From Epiperipatus broadwayi (taxonomy: Eukaryota > Onychophora > Udeonychophora > Euonychophora > Peripatidae): 64,000 nucleotides of DNA. Made by a program: the position numbers and the translations under genes. The stretch lies in contig JAQFVV010012446.1 of the NCBI GenBank assembly GCA_028023455.1, positions 1,550,001-1,614,000 on the forward strand, written 5' to 3'. Below are positions 38,538 to 50,387 of the stretch, one piece after another. The first letter of the stretch is position 1. The number at the start of each line of letters is the position of its first letter. The notes beneath the pieces are model-generated. The model made no database searches. It worked only from the letters and a program-made list of their open reading frames with translations, and had not been told where the DNA came from.

Positions 38538-38615
38538 AAAGAAAGAAAGAGAGGGGGGAGGGAAGGAGAAGGATAGAGAAAGAGAGAGAGAGAGAGGGAG
38601 AGGAAGAAACGGGGT
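38538..38615 (+). repeat. Purine-rich (GA)n-like tract
   Basis: Nearly pure A/G on the plus strand, including a short perfect (AG)n at about 38579-38597. The Leu/Ser/Pro-rich frames on the minus strand arise from it. Confidence 0.75.
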
Positions 38616-38676
38616 AGGAAAAGATATATATAAAAATAGAATTTATGCACAATATTTATAATTACAAAAAATAAAT

Positions 38677-38752
38677 GTTGGTGGCCCAACGGATAGCGTA
38701 GCTGCCTTCCAAGCAGCTGGCCCGGGTTTGCTTCTCGGTCAACGCTTTGACA
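38677..38752 (+). repeat. tRNA-derived SINE head
   Basis: Contains 'tggtggcccaacgg' (A-box-like), 'tagctgccttccaagcag' and a B-box-like 'gggtttgcttctc'. It is related to the SINE at 23910-24012 and is followed by a (TA)n stretch. Confidence 0.55.
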
Positions 38753-39379
38753 TATATATATAATATTTATATCTTTAACAAAAAAAAAAAACCCTACTTT
38801 TAGCAATTTAATGATGAAATATTGTAGAAAATGCAGAGGTTATAAATAGGTTATAAATATTAATTTCTAGTAAGTATTGAAAAAATTAGAGAACTTCGTC
38901 TATATTATTTTGTTTTAAATAATAAGTTTTAACACTTAATAAAAAAAGATATGTACAAATCAAAAAATTCATATAAAATGAAGATCATTGATAACAAAAA
39001 AAAGATTTTAAACCCAAAATTTACGAATACAATAGCAGAAATAAAAATAAAAGTGATAGCAATGAAACAAAGAGGAAAATCAAAAATGTAAAAAATATAT
39101 AATAGTAATTAAAAAACAGAAATTAAAATTAAAAATAATAAACATCTTTTAAAATGTCAATAGGAAATTCCAAAGACGAGCTAGGAAAGCAAAAGGTAAT
39201 ATTAGAACAACAATTATTAAGATAGAGATAAGTAGTAACTGTTTTCACAGACATTCTATATAACATATTTGAGTACCGTATATTAAATAGAGCTACTAAA
39301 GGTGGACTTGAGGATATTAATCTATAAATAAAAAAAATTCTAACAAAATTTTCATTACTTATTACATTTATTATAATTT

Positions 39380-39785
39380 TCAAAACAAACAATTTGTTGG
39401 CAAAACAAAGCATTTTTCACACAAATTAAAATGGACACTTTCTATTCAAAGCAAAGAATTTCGCTTAATGTTAGTATTTGGAAGAAGAAGAAAAAAGGTG
39501 GACATCTGCTTTTCACAAATAATTTAAAGGAATAATTTTTGTTATTGATCACAATTTATAAAATAACAATTCACTTTCAAAGCAAATAATTTTCAAAATG
39601 AATTAAAATTGAGTATTTCTAGTTGAAACAAACAATTTGGAATTATTATTTGGATGATGAAAATGGTATATTTCCACCAATTATAATCTTCACTACAGCG
39701 TGATTTTATTTTCAGAACAAATAATTTTCTACAATACAAATTGAAATTGACATGTTCATTTCAAAACAAACTACTGTTGCAAATA
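39380..39785 (+). repeat. Diverged tandem repeat, about 150-170 bp
   Basis: A motif like 'caaagcaaataattttc' followed by 'aaattaaaattgacac' and 'caaaacaaacaattt' recurs about three times, near 39400-39460, 39570-39640 and 39715-39780. The copies are heavily diverged and the period is uneven. The frame at 39741-39953 overlaps its end and is not recognised. Confidence 0.35.
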
Positions 39786-40624
39786 TTATTCTTTATTAAA
39801 ATTTTAGTTGCTGAACTTTTGTGTAGAGATGAGCAGCAATTGGATGCGGCCTATCAGTCAACAGTAAAAAAACCTTATTTGAATCACATTATTGGAAAAT
39901 ATCGCAGCAAAAGAGAAACAGTCAAGACCACTTTGAAGTATTTCTTAAAGTAATTCGTACAATTTTCCATTGCTGCTGATCTGGGAAAATTATTTTTTGT
40001 TGTTTTAAAAATAATTCCCTTTGTTGTCATTAGTTTATATTGTTTTCATATAAAATGATATCTTAAATTTTAAAATGATATTCTGGTTTCCATTAGTTTG
40101 CATTGCTTTTGTATAAAGTAACATTATTTCCACAAATTTGCGTTTTTTAAATATTATTTATTAGGCATTAAGGATACTTACATATTAGATCTACTGCCTG
40201 TGTTTGCGATGGTGGAATGCCATATTAAAAAATCACAATTGCCTGTTTTTATTATCGTAATGTGTTTAATATTTTTGTGTACAAATTTACTTTTTGTATT
40301 GTTAACAATTTGACTTTTTTAATACAACATTCTGCCATTGCGAACATGGGCAGCAGGTCTAATACATAAGTACCACAATAAGATTATATTCACATTAGTT
40401 TGTATAAAATATTATCATTACTTTGTTTTGAAAACATTAATTTTATCAATTAAAATCATCAGTACAACTTTGCTAGCTCCACCTAGTGAGTGTGTAATGC
40501 AAGTATCTGTAATGAAGAATATCTGTGCAATAGTACCAAAAAAAAAGCTTGGGAAATAAAAAGTGGGCCTTTAGGGTATTTATAAAAGAACAAAAGAAGT
40601 GTAGCCTTGATTGAGCCATGCTAT

Positions 40625-43444
40625 AATTCAATTCAATTTATTTACTGTACAAAACTACAGCATTAAGCCAATTACAGAATTGCACCATAACAACTAATAT
40701 ACATAAATAATATACATAAATGAGTATAAATGACAAATAATTAATATGATTATATACTATACTTCTTTTAAGTAACAAATTTTTTAAAGTCTAAAGTAAA
40801 AATATTTTCATTAGTAAAATCATGATTATAGGTATTGAGCGAATGAAACAAAGGTGAAAATTTTACTACGTTAGAGCGACAAACCTTAATATGAAATAAA
40901 GTAAATGTACATGTTTTATGTAAACAATTATTAAAAGTGATTTTTGAAATTTTGTTAGTTAATATAATTTTCTGATTGACAAGGTTATATAAAATTTTAA
41001 GGTGTCTCATTCTTCTTCTAACGGATAGGGATAGGTAATGGTCATTTAACTTAATATACTTGGAAAATTAATCATAAACCAATTGAATTTTAATAATATC
41101 TCATTTGGAACTGGGATTCCAAACAACAGATCCATATTCTAAAATAGGCAAAACCAAAGAGAGGAATAATTTATATTTTGTGCAATTAGTAAATTGTCTA
41201 CCATGCCTTAAAATTGCACCCATAATTTTAAAAGCCTTATTTACAACATTTTCAATAGGATGATGAAATGATCCATTGCTTGCAAAAATAATACCAAGGT
41301 CTTTCTGACTATCAACAAATTTTATATTATGATCTTCAATATAATGACAAATTATCATTTCAGATTTTTTGGAATAAGGAACTGTTGAACAATTATCCAT
41401 AGTAATATCCATTTTATTATCTCTACACCATTTCATAAAATTATTGATATTCCTAAAAATTTTACAATCATCTGCATAGCCTAAAATATATGAAAATTCT
41501 AAACACTCTTCCAAATCATCAATATAAATGTTAAACAACAATGATGCAAGGATACTGCCCTGAGGTACTCCTATATTACAACAATATGGATTAGAAAAAT
41601 TATTCTTGAATTTTACATAAGCTGTTCTTTTCCTAATAAAAGATCCACACCATGCAACCAAATTATAGGAAAAACCTAATTTGTACATTTTGTAAAGCAA
41701 TTTGGAATGATTCACTTTATCAAACGCCTTGGATAAATCAAAATAAATGACATCTAAATGACATTGATTCTCAAAGACATTAGTAATGTGAACAATTATT
41801 GTTAAAAGATTAGTTTCAGTTGATCTGCCAGGTAAAAAAACATGTCGCATAGGAACAAAAATCTTATTTATGTCATTAACAATTTTCTTATAAACACATC
41901 TTTCAAATATGCATGCAACTGTATGAAGCACAGAAATTGGTTTATAATTATTAACATTATCTTCTAAACCATTTTTAAAAATAGGTATAACTTTGACAAG
42001 TTTAAGAGAATTAGGAAAAATACAATTTTTAATGGAACAATTAAAAATATAACATGAAGGAGCAGCAATATATTCTACACAACCTTTATAAATGAAAGAA
42101 GGTATATTGTCATAACCTATACTTGAATGTGTTTTGAGTTCTTTGACAGCTGATATAATATCACTATTGTTGAAACAATCGATAAAAATGCTATCATTAA
42201 AACATTCATTAGTCAAATTAACCCCAGACAGTTGAGAATTACCAAATAATTCAGAAAAGTGAATTGAAAAGTCATCAGCACATAAAGATGAATTATAATC
42301 CATTTGAGACTTTCTTTTGGTAATGCCAGAAGTTTTAATAAAAGACCAAAATTCTTGAGGATTATCTGACAAATTGAGCTCCATATTTTTAATATAGTTT
42401 TGAAAATCAATTTTCTGAATAGCTTTAACCAATCTTCTATAATTAACAAAATTATTGTAAAAATGTATATTTCGTGTTTTGATGTATTGCTTATGATGAT
42501 ACAATTTCCCTCTAATAATTTTTTTAAGTTTATCTGAGAACCAAAAAGGGAAATAATAATTGTGAGAGTCCGTTTTTTTGGTATATAAAAATCAATCAGA
42601 TCATTAAATACTTAATTAAAAAAGTCCAAATCATAATTACCACCTGTTGAGAAATATAACGGGCTCCAATAAAAATTAGAAATTGTTTTACACAGACCCA
42701 TATAATCCCCCCTTTTATAACATCTTTTAATATTCAAAGGAACATACCACTTAAAATAATTTATTTTAACAAAAAATTCAATAGGTGGTCATGTAAATCG
42801 ATAGGAAAATTAAGAGATGAAACACAAAAACATTTAATCTCAGGTAAGTTACACAGAACATAATCAAGTATTCGATTATAAGAATTTAAATGGGAATTAT
42901 GCTGTTTCAAATTCAAAAAATTAAAGAATTGTAACATCCTATATTCTTTGTGTGATAATGAAGAAATATCAAAAGAAGCATTATCAAATAACTCAGGAAT
43001 GTTAAAATCTCCAGTAATGATAATATTCATTTTACAATCAATCATAAATTCTTCAAAAGTACAAAGTAAGGCATCCAAGTTAGAAAAATACAAGACTGGC
43101 CTTATATAAACATTCCCTAATAATAATTTTTTATGATGATCAAGAGAAACCTCACACCATGTTGATTCACAATATCTAGAATTCAAAAGCACAGATTTAT
43201 GAACAATTTCTTTCCTAATGGCAATAAGAGTGCCCCCTCCTCTTTTAATTACTTCATGATATCTATCTGCATGAAAAACCTTATATCTATCATTTAAAAA
43301 TGTATCATCATAAATTTGGTCATTAAGTCAAGTTTCTGTGAGAAAGATAAAATCATAATCTTCTGAACAAAAATTTTTTTTAATTTGATTCAATTTAGTT
43401 CTCATTCCTCTAATGTTGGCATAAAAATAAGAAAAAACACCCAT
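40625..43444 (-). mobile_element. jockey/CR1-group LINE, ORF2 and 3' end
   Basis: Read on the minus strand, the unit runs from an endonuclease N-terminus at 43444 through reverse transcriptase to a C-terminal domain at about 40768, then a short 3' UTR ending in a TTGAA-type repeat (plus-strand 'aattcaattcaattt', 40627-40641). Such short 3' tandem repeats instead of poly(A) occur in this LINE group. No ORF1 was recognised upstream of 43444, where a Penelope-like 3' remnant begins at about 43480, so the element is 5'-truncated or has lost ORF1. Confidence 0.8.
40768..43444 (-). pseudogene. LINE ORF2: AP endonuclease and reverse transcriptase
   Basis: This encodes the replication protein of a non-LTR retrotransposon. 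It starts at ATG 43444 with 'YANIRGMRTKLN' and a TET motif (endonuclease N-terminus), continues with 'ITGDFNIPE' and 'LDYVLCN' motifs, then 'LHDHL' for the SDH motif. The largest open block (41101-42504, 467 aa) is the reverse transcriptase: NYKPIS at residues 186-191, FDLSKAFD at 255-262, GVPQGS at 312-317 and the catalytic YADD at 343-346. The segment 40768-41010 is the usual C-terminal domain. Damage is limited: a TGA at 43328-43330, frameshifts between about 42780 and 42560, a TGA at 41101-41103 and a further in-frame stop near 41070. Family placement (jockey versus CR1) is not settled. Confidence 0.85.
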
Positions 43445-43479
43445 ATCCAATATCAAAAAGATGGTCATAAGAACTCATT

Positions 43480-43597
43480 TGCATAGAATTTGCATATTGT
43501 AGTTATATAATGATTTCAAAGAACGAGTCATTAGTTTTATTTTATTTAGGGCTATGATTATGAGAAGTACATCTTTTTGAAAGCGCTCAGCCATTTA
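43480..43597 (+). repeat. Penelope-like 3' end remnant
   Basis: Contains 'gctatgattatgag' and then 'ttgaaagcgctcagcc', matching the order and spacing of the 3' landmarks at 13688-13730 and 14200-14236. No coding part remains. It abuts the start of the LINE ORF2 on the opposite strand. Confidence 0.5.
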
Positions 43598-44269
43598 ATT
43601 TATTTTTCTATTTGTTGTTATAGCTTTAAGTCGTAAGTGTGATAGCACGATTTATATTATCATATCCAATAAAATAAATTTTAAAAAATATATATATATT
43701 TTCCTTTTTTATAAATGATATTGATAAGTCAATCAAGAGTGTTAATTCACGGGCCAAATTACCATAGAAAAAGGAAAGAGAAAAACTGCTAGGCCAAAAA
43801 TCAGAAGAAATAAATTCGTCGTGTATATTTTGGGGAATAGAAATATAAAAACTGGAAGATCTATTTATTATTAAACATGTTAATTTTATACCACACATTT
43901 TTAACCTGAAATTTATTTTCCAAAAATGTAATTTCTGTTCATGTAATCTTTGCAGGCATATTAGAAACAAAGTATTTATTATATTTTTTTCCCCCCCCCC
44001 CTTTTTTTTTTTAAAAAATAAAAAATAAAAATAATATATAATTTTATTGTAATTTTTTTTTAAAATTAAAAAATATTTTTAAAATGTTAAAATTTTGAAA
44101 AAAAAAAAAAATATAAGTTATGTAAGTATTTATTATATTTATCATAACTTATATTGTATTTGTCATTATTCCAAAAAGTTTTAACATTTAGTGCAATAAT
44201 ACTTTTATTAAACCGGTTTTGATAGAAATTAAATCTTAAACCATCATTTAATCCTGAAAATTGCGAATT

Positions 44270-44534
44270 ATAATTTTGATTATTTATACATTTATTATTT
44301 AAAAGATAATTTTTTTATGAAAATTAGTAAAACATTTTGATTTTGAATTATTAACATAAAAGTTAAAAAGCTTATTAGAATTTTCTTTATCATTTAATAC
44401 AAATAATTAAACGATAAAGAAAATTCTAATAAGCTTTCTAACTTTTATATTAATAATTCCAAATCAAAATGTTTTACTAATTTTCATAAAAAAAATTATC
44501 TTTTAAATAATAAATGTATAAATAATCAAAATTA
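44270..44534. repeat. 122-bp-arm palindrome
   Basis: Arms 44270-44391 and 44413-44534 are near-perfect reverse complements (a handful of mismatches or single-base indels), with a 21-nt spacer. All sequence is AT-rich. The right arm directly abuts the (AAT)n array. Such a long palindrome is expected to be unstable in cloning and PCR, so the assembly here deserves care. Confidence 0.85.
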
Positions 44535-44536
44535 CA

Positions 44537-44552
44537 AAATAATAATAATAAC

Positions 44553-44648
<96 letters not shown>
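44537..44648 (+). repeat. (AAT)n microsatellite
   Basis: About 37 units of AAT with one early AAC interruption. The poly-leucine frame on the minus strand is purely a translation of this array. Confidence 0.95.
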
Positions 44649-44649
<1 letters not shown>

Positions 44650-44916
44650 CCACCACAGTAGTTAGTTTTACAGTGAATGTGCAAACTAATCTGTAAATCA
44701 CAAATATATTTATATATAGAACACCTGATGCTGATCCATTATTCTGTTTGATATTTTGCAATGATATCTTATACTTTCTACAGAAACTTTTTTTCTCTAT
44801 AATATATAGACATCATTTTTAATTGTAGGTCTGCAATACATTCTATAGATTTTTATGCCTTACTTTTCCAATGAAAACAATCAACATTTCACTTTTTAAA
44901 AATATCTTTGAAATAA

Positions 44917-45459
44917 TGTTTTCCTGAAGGTTTGTGATAATGGTATTTTAGTTGTATTTATATATTGAACTATTTCCATCATTTAATATTAAGTACTAAA
45001 TGTCTTTAGAAAAATTTAACTTTAGTTCAATCTTCCAATTACATTCAAACATTAATAATACCTCAGAGATTAGTATATGCACAACATTTTGAGAGATATT
45101 ATTCTTTCTTCTTCAGGCACTGCTGACCTGACCAGTGACGGCACTAGCATGGGAATCGAACCTGAATCCTTATATTCTTGACCATTGAATTTTAAGGTAA
45201 TGTCAGTCTGAAAGAGCATTACTTTAAAATTCAATATTCAGTAATCTAAGAGTCAGATTTGGTTCCAGTGCTAGTAATGTCACTGGTCAGGCCAGCAACA
45301 CCTGAAGAAGAAAATACCTCTCAAAATGTTGTTCTTACCTGTGTGCTATTACTAGCAATAGAATGTAACTGGCTGATTTAAATAAAATTAAAATTTTCTA
45401 AAGACATTCAATACTTAATTACTAGATGATGGAAATAATCCCATATATAAATACAATCG
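44917..45459. repeat. Family B palindromic element with 9-bp direct flanks
   Basis: Inverted halves meet near 45190-45225. The left half has 'gcatgggaatcgaacctg' (B box on the minus strand), the right half 'ggtcaggccagcaacacctg'. Outer ends are 'cctgaaggtttgtgataatg' (left) and a diverged complement around 'gatgatggaaata'. The direct repeat 'ttgaaataa' occurs at 44908-44916 and 45460-45468, a possible target duplication. No ORF. Confidence 0.6.
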
Positions 45460-45970
45460 TTGAAATAAACTTTATAAAATAAATGGGTTTACTTTTTCCA
45501 CCATAACCATCTCAAATTTGTTGTAAGACATCCCTCTCAGGAAGTCTTGTATTATTCATTTCATTAACAATAGTGGCAGTATAAACACATCACACAACAC
45601 ACTGCTTTTCTGTCAACATGCCCTTCTTCAGTACAGAAAATTTTTTTTCAGTATGTACATTGTTTTATTTTATTCCGTATAATTTTTGCAGTCCTTTAAC
45701 TGATTATTTTTCAGTCCCTGTAAATTTCTGATGTAATGCCATTAATTTCTGTGAACTTTTGGAAATAATCTAGCTGACCTCATGACAGAAAGTTTATAAA
45801 TAAATGTATCCTTCATATATAATCAACTTTTTTAATAGTAATTACCATCACTGCAACCCATTATTTTGATTTACAATCAATTATTCATAAATCAAATTCA
45901 ATAATTTTACTCTTTACTGAATTATTGTAACATTTAAATAAACGTTACGGACATTTATACATAAAAGGTA

Positions 45971-46096
45971 GATTTTACAATTTAAACTTTGATTTTATTA
46001 ATGTAGCATGCTTTCAATATGTAAAAGATTGTTATGAATATTTTACATATTGAAAGCATGCTACATTAATAAAATCAAAGTTTAAATTATAAAATC
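45971..46096. repeat. 56-bp-arm hairpin
   Basis: Arms 45971-46026 and 46041-46096 match as reverse complements at 55 of 56 positions with a 14-nt spacer. The inner sequence is 'gcatgctttcaatatgtaaa' and its complement. Similar in geometry to 2586-2719. Confidence 0.85.
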
Positions 46097-46569
46097 TGCT
46101 ATTTCTGTAAAAATATTCATAACATTTAATTAAATAATCAATTATTCACTACAACAATTTTTGGAGAAAAAAAAACTTTTTTTAAAAAAAATATTCACCA
46201 TTTTTTTAAAATGGTAGCCATTTTGTAGAATAGATGATGTCTTAAGATAGTGACTTCGTGAAAACTGTGTTATCCAAAGATAAAATGATAACATTCACAC
46301 TAAAAACTACAGTTAAGTACTGAGTTCATTCATTATACAGTATACAAAAATTATGTTTTGATTATAGATTTAAAATATGATTAATGTATTTATATAATTT
46401 TCATCCAATATTGTTGCAATACTTTTATTTATGACATATCCAAAGTAATAAAGACTTTTAACATTAATGGATACAAAAGCAAAAGGAATGCTTGATTCAT
46501 TCAGTATAATACATATTTAAAAACAGTTTGATCACATGCAAAAATAAATTGCATTAATTATAAATTTTA

Positions 46570-47130
46570 AAATATTTGCATTAGTTAAAATATATTCATT
46601 CAATCACTTTTATATTAAAATGTTTATAAATGTGAACTTTGCCAATAGCAAATATGCTATCGTAGTAATTTTAAATTATTATGGGTAAAAAAGAGGAAAA
46701 AATGATTTCATGCATTAAAGAGTTAATAATCAATTTTTTATGATCAGAGATTACTAAATATAAATCAAATATATCATTTATTTGTTCAAATTTAAATCAC
46801 TAATCTCATAATTAGCTTCTGATATATTCAAGATAATTACAGATTTTATTGAGTACAAAACTAAAAATAAATTTTGATTGAGTACAATAACAATGTGCAC
46901 ACATTTACTAATATATATTCACTCAATCAATTTTGGATTAAAATTTTTATAACATCTTAATTGTAAAGAAAAAAATGATTTTACGCATTATGCAATTAAT
47001 AATTAATTTTACATGATTAAAAATACTAAATGTAAGTTAAAAAGATGACTTATGTGGTCAATTTAAATAAGTAAATTTATAATTTGTTTCTGACATATTT
47101 AAAATAATGGTGGCTTTTATTGAAAAGGCA
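46570..47130 (+). repeat. Diverged direct duplication, about 270-325 bp period
   Basis: Blocks recur in the same order: 'atattcattcaatcac' (46592) and 'atattcactcaatcaa' (about 46915); 'aaaaatgatttcatgcatta' (about 46698) and 'aaaaatgattttacgcatta' (about 46971); then 'tctgatatattcaagataat' and 'tctgacatatttaaaataat'. An indel of about 50 bp separates the copies. No coding. Confidence 0.5.
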
Positions 47131-47635
47131 AAAAATAGAGTCTAAGCAAAAACATAAAAAAAGATTTAATCATTTACATTACTAAATCTTTAGCAATGAA
47201 TTCTACATCACATTTCTTTGTCTGATTTTTATGTAATTTCAACTGCAATCATATAAATAAATAAATTCATAAATAACTGCTCCAAAAAAAAAAAATCAAA
47301 GTTTTATTGGTTAGATATTACAAAAATTAAAACTCTGATAATAAAACACAGAATGCATTAAACGTATATTTTTAAATGTACATTGTATTAATTTTTTTTA
47401 TTACATGCCTTATTTTAATGTAACAAATTGTGATTCAGAGAAAATTATTTTCAGTCAACGTAAGATTCAAAATGGCATATCATTATTTGAGAAATTATTA
47501 TATATAAAAATTACAGCACATTTTTATCTGAATGTTTATTCACTATTTATCACTTTGTTAAATTCTGAGCTACTCTTTTTAATCCACATTTTTATATAAG
47601 GTAATGAATTAAATTTTTTGCTATAGGAAATTATT

Positions 47636-48115
47636 ATAGCTGCTTTGCCTGAAAGTTTGTGATGTCACATTTTAGTATTAATTATTTATTTGACTATTTC
47701 CATTATCTAATACTATGAACTGAATACCCTTAGAAAATTTTTTAAACTTTATTTAAACTTTCTTATGACATGTCACTGTTACTAAGCACACAGGTTAGTA
47801 TACAACACAATATTTTAAGTAGTATTATTATCTTTTCTTCTTCAGAGGTGTTACTGGCCTGTCCAGTGACAGTACTAGCATGGGAATTGAACCTGGACTT
47901 TTAGATTCTTGAATATTCTGCCAAAGAAGAAATTTCATATATTTATTTATGAGATTCTCCTATTTTCTCCACTTTTTCTTAAGAGCAATGTTAGTTAGTG
48001 GTGTGCAGAAATTATATACAATCACACTAAGTTGATTTGCTGTGTGAGCAGCTTCTTTGAATTTTTATAAAGACATTCAGTTCTTAATATTAGATGATGG
48101 AAATAGTCCAATTTT
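47636..48115. repeat. Family B element (rearranged copy)
   Basis: Left part has 'cctgaaagtttgtgatgtc', 'gactatttccattatctaat' and the B-box region 'gcatgggaattgaacctgg'. The right end returns to an inverted 'agatgatggaaatagtcca'. The central dimer is diverged or replaced by other sequence. Confidence 0.55.
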
Positions 48116-48283
48116 TTTTTATGCAAGATTTGTGATTCATGAGCTATTTGGGGGAACTAATTGAACTTGCTTTCTGGGACAAATTTGTACATATAATTAA
48201 CAATTTTATCTGCAAAGTTAAGAAAATAAAATATTTGGTCAAATTACAAATGTGATTTTGTGAAAAAACTCTTAATAAGGCAT

Positions 48284-49545
48284 ATATATATAGGTGCTTG
48301 TCTTATAGCTAAAGATGCCGTTGGATGGCACCGTTTTCACGCTAAAACTATAAAATATGAACATTCACGGGCCGTTGACTTTAATAATTTTTCTGTGCTT
48401 TTTTGTAATGCAAAAATAAAAACAAAACAAAATCGTCTTTTTTAAATATTATTTTTTATTAATGTATACAATTTAAATGATAATAATAAATGTAAAATAA
48501 AATCAACAAATTACAATTTGATTCGTGTTTTTTATATCGTATACTTTTTAAATTGTGTTACGGCTTTTTTTTATCAATTTTCTATCGGATATTTTTTTAC
48601 TTGTGTTACGGCTTTTTTTTTATCAATTTTCTATCAGATATTTTTTTACTTGTGTTATGACTTTTTTTGTTGTTGTTTAACTAAAAAATAATAATCGTAA
48701 TAAAAGTAAAAGTTGTTACGGTTAGATTTAGGGTTAGGTTTAGGGTTAGTTTTAGGGTTAGTATTAGGGTTAGTTTAGGGTTAGGTTTAGGGTTAGGGTT
48801 AGTTTTAGGGTTAGTGTTCTGTTTGTTTGTAATGCTAAAATAAAAAAATTCAAAATCGTAAGCGTACTCGGACAGAAGAAAGAAACTCAAACTTTTTTAA
48901 ACAACAACAAACACATACAAATGCCTTCTTTACTTATTAAACATGTTTATAATATTTGCTTTTTACTAAATTTACAAAAAAACCTGTATATTTGGATTTT
49001 TCTTACTGGATATTTTTTTCGTACCGCTCTTTTTTACTTCAAAAATATACAGACGGTAGAATCTTCTTTGTCTCATGGAATGTTACTAACAGTATGTTAC
49101 TTGACACGTTACCTAATTGCAACTCAATAAAAACATAGATATTTAACATTTACCCAAATAAAAGTTCAATACAGTATGTTGTAAAAAGTCTTATAATTAT
49201 TGTTTTAAAAAATCTGAACATTTCAATAGTTTAAAATAAAAAAAAATCCAATGAAAACAACATTTCAATACAATTCAAATACAAACTCTCTCATCAAGCC
49301 GTAATTATTTTATAAACTGTGCAAATTCGGAAAATGTAATTGCTGCTTAGCGACATACATGCTGTACTGCGATGCGACATAGTGGCCTGCATTCTGTAGC
49401 ACAACAAAAAAGTTGTATTATAGAAAATGTGGGTTCGAATGTGTCGGCCACGGAAACAGCATTTTTATGTGTTTTAGCACAAAAACCGCACCATAGAACG
49501 GCATCTTTAGCTATAAGATGAGTACCTATATATATATGTTGATAC
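48284..49545. mobile_element. TIR element carrying TTAGGG-like repeats
   Basis: Left (48284-48410) and right (about 49410-49545) ends are diverged inverted repeats, sharing 'cttatagctaaagatgccgt' and, further in, versions of 'gctaaaac' and 'gtggccgac'. Inside are two tandem copies of a 'tatcaattttctatcg/agat' unit (about 48550-48660) and the TTAGGG-like tract. Several short frames (48260-48445, 48921-49138, 49347-49565) fall in it but show no known domain. The flanks are (TA)n so a target duplication cannot be judged. Confidence 0.55.
48718..48815 (+). repeat. Interstitial TTAGGG-like tract
   Basis: About 100 bp of imperfect TTAGGG, TTTAGGG and TTAGTTTTAGGG units, all in one orientation. It lies inside a TIR element, not at a sequence end. 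The Thr/Pro/Asn-rich frame on the minus strand is derived from it. Confidence 0.85.
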
Positions 49546-49565
49546 TTTGGTCCCATATATATCAT

Positions 49566-50250
49566 TTTTTGATATTAGCAAATTTAAATTATTTGTTTTA
49601 TGGGGAATAGATACAGAAATTTGACATATATGATATGCACAAATTTCAACTTGAGAATGTAAATCCTTTTTAAAAAATCTTTTATGAGTGATTAAAATAT
49701 TTTATTGTTATTATAATTGTAAAAACAAAAAAAAATGTAATTTTTCTTTGTAAAAATAAATGTGAAAAATAATTATGCCCCTACTCTATTATTTATATTT
49801 AAATTTGATTTAAATTCTACAAGTAATTTTTATTTTTAATAATGTCAACATCAAAACATGTTTTTTACTTCTGTTAATTAGAAAATATGATAAAGAATTA
49901 AATAGTTATTTACCCAATTTTCTAATCACAAATAATTAGAGAATGCCCAAGCTTTGGTCATTAACAATAAACATATAACTATCTTTTTATTGATTTGTTT
50001 TTGAAATTGAAAAAATAGTGGTTCTAGAGAAATAATATTTTGTGGATGATAATTGTTTTAAAAAACTTAACATTCATCAGATTATAGTTTATATTTTCAC
50101 ATTTAGATTAGTGAGTGACACATTTCAGCAAAATTGGCCATCTAAAATATTTTAAATCATCTGCTGATTATTCTGTCAAATGATCTAAGAGAGGTCATCA
50201 AAGAAATTTTCATATTAAACTATTATTTAAATAAATTTACTACAATGACT
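49566..50250. other. AT-rich non-coding stretch
   Basis: No gene, RNA or repeat family seen. It ends just upstream of the likely 5' UTR of the LINE at 50255. Confidence 0.35.
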
Positions 50251-50387
50251 TCCGCTTTTGGCAGCCATCTTCGTAACTAGTCTTAAAAAGCGTCCCTTAG
50301 TGTTTTACAGTTTTAGGAAGACGGGACGACTGTCCTGTTACCTTTACGTCTGTTATTCAAGGTAAGTCAACTTTTTAATCATTTTAT

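Noticed and set aside
38455-38806. Small Ser/Leu/Pro-rich proteins on the minus strand
   Set aside because: They span the (GA)n-like tract and a SINE head; composition is from simple sequence.
44477-44761. Poly-leucine frame on the minus strand
   Set aside because: It is a direct translation of the (AAT)n array and not a gene.
48718-48815. A chromosome end or telomere
   Set aside because: The tract is short, imperfect and flanked on both sides by unique DNA inside a TIR element.
48681-48890. Thr/Asn/Pro/Lys-rich repeat protein on the minus strand
   Set aside because: Produced by translating the TTAGGG-like tract.
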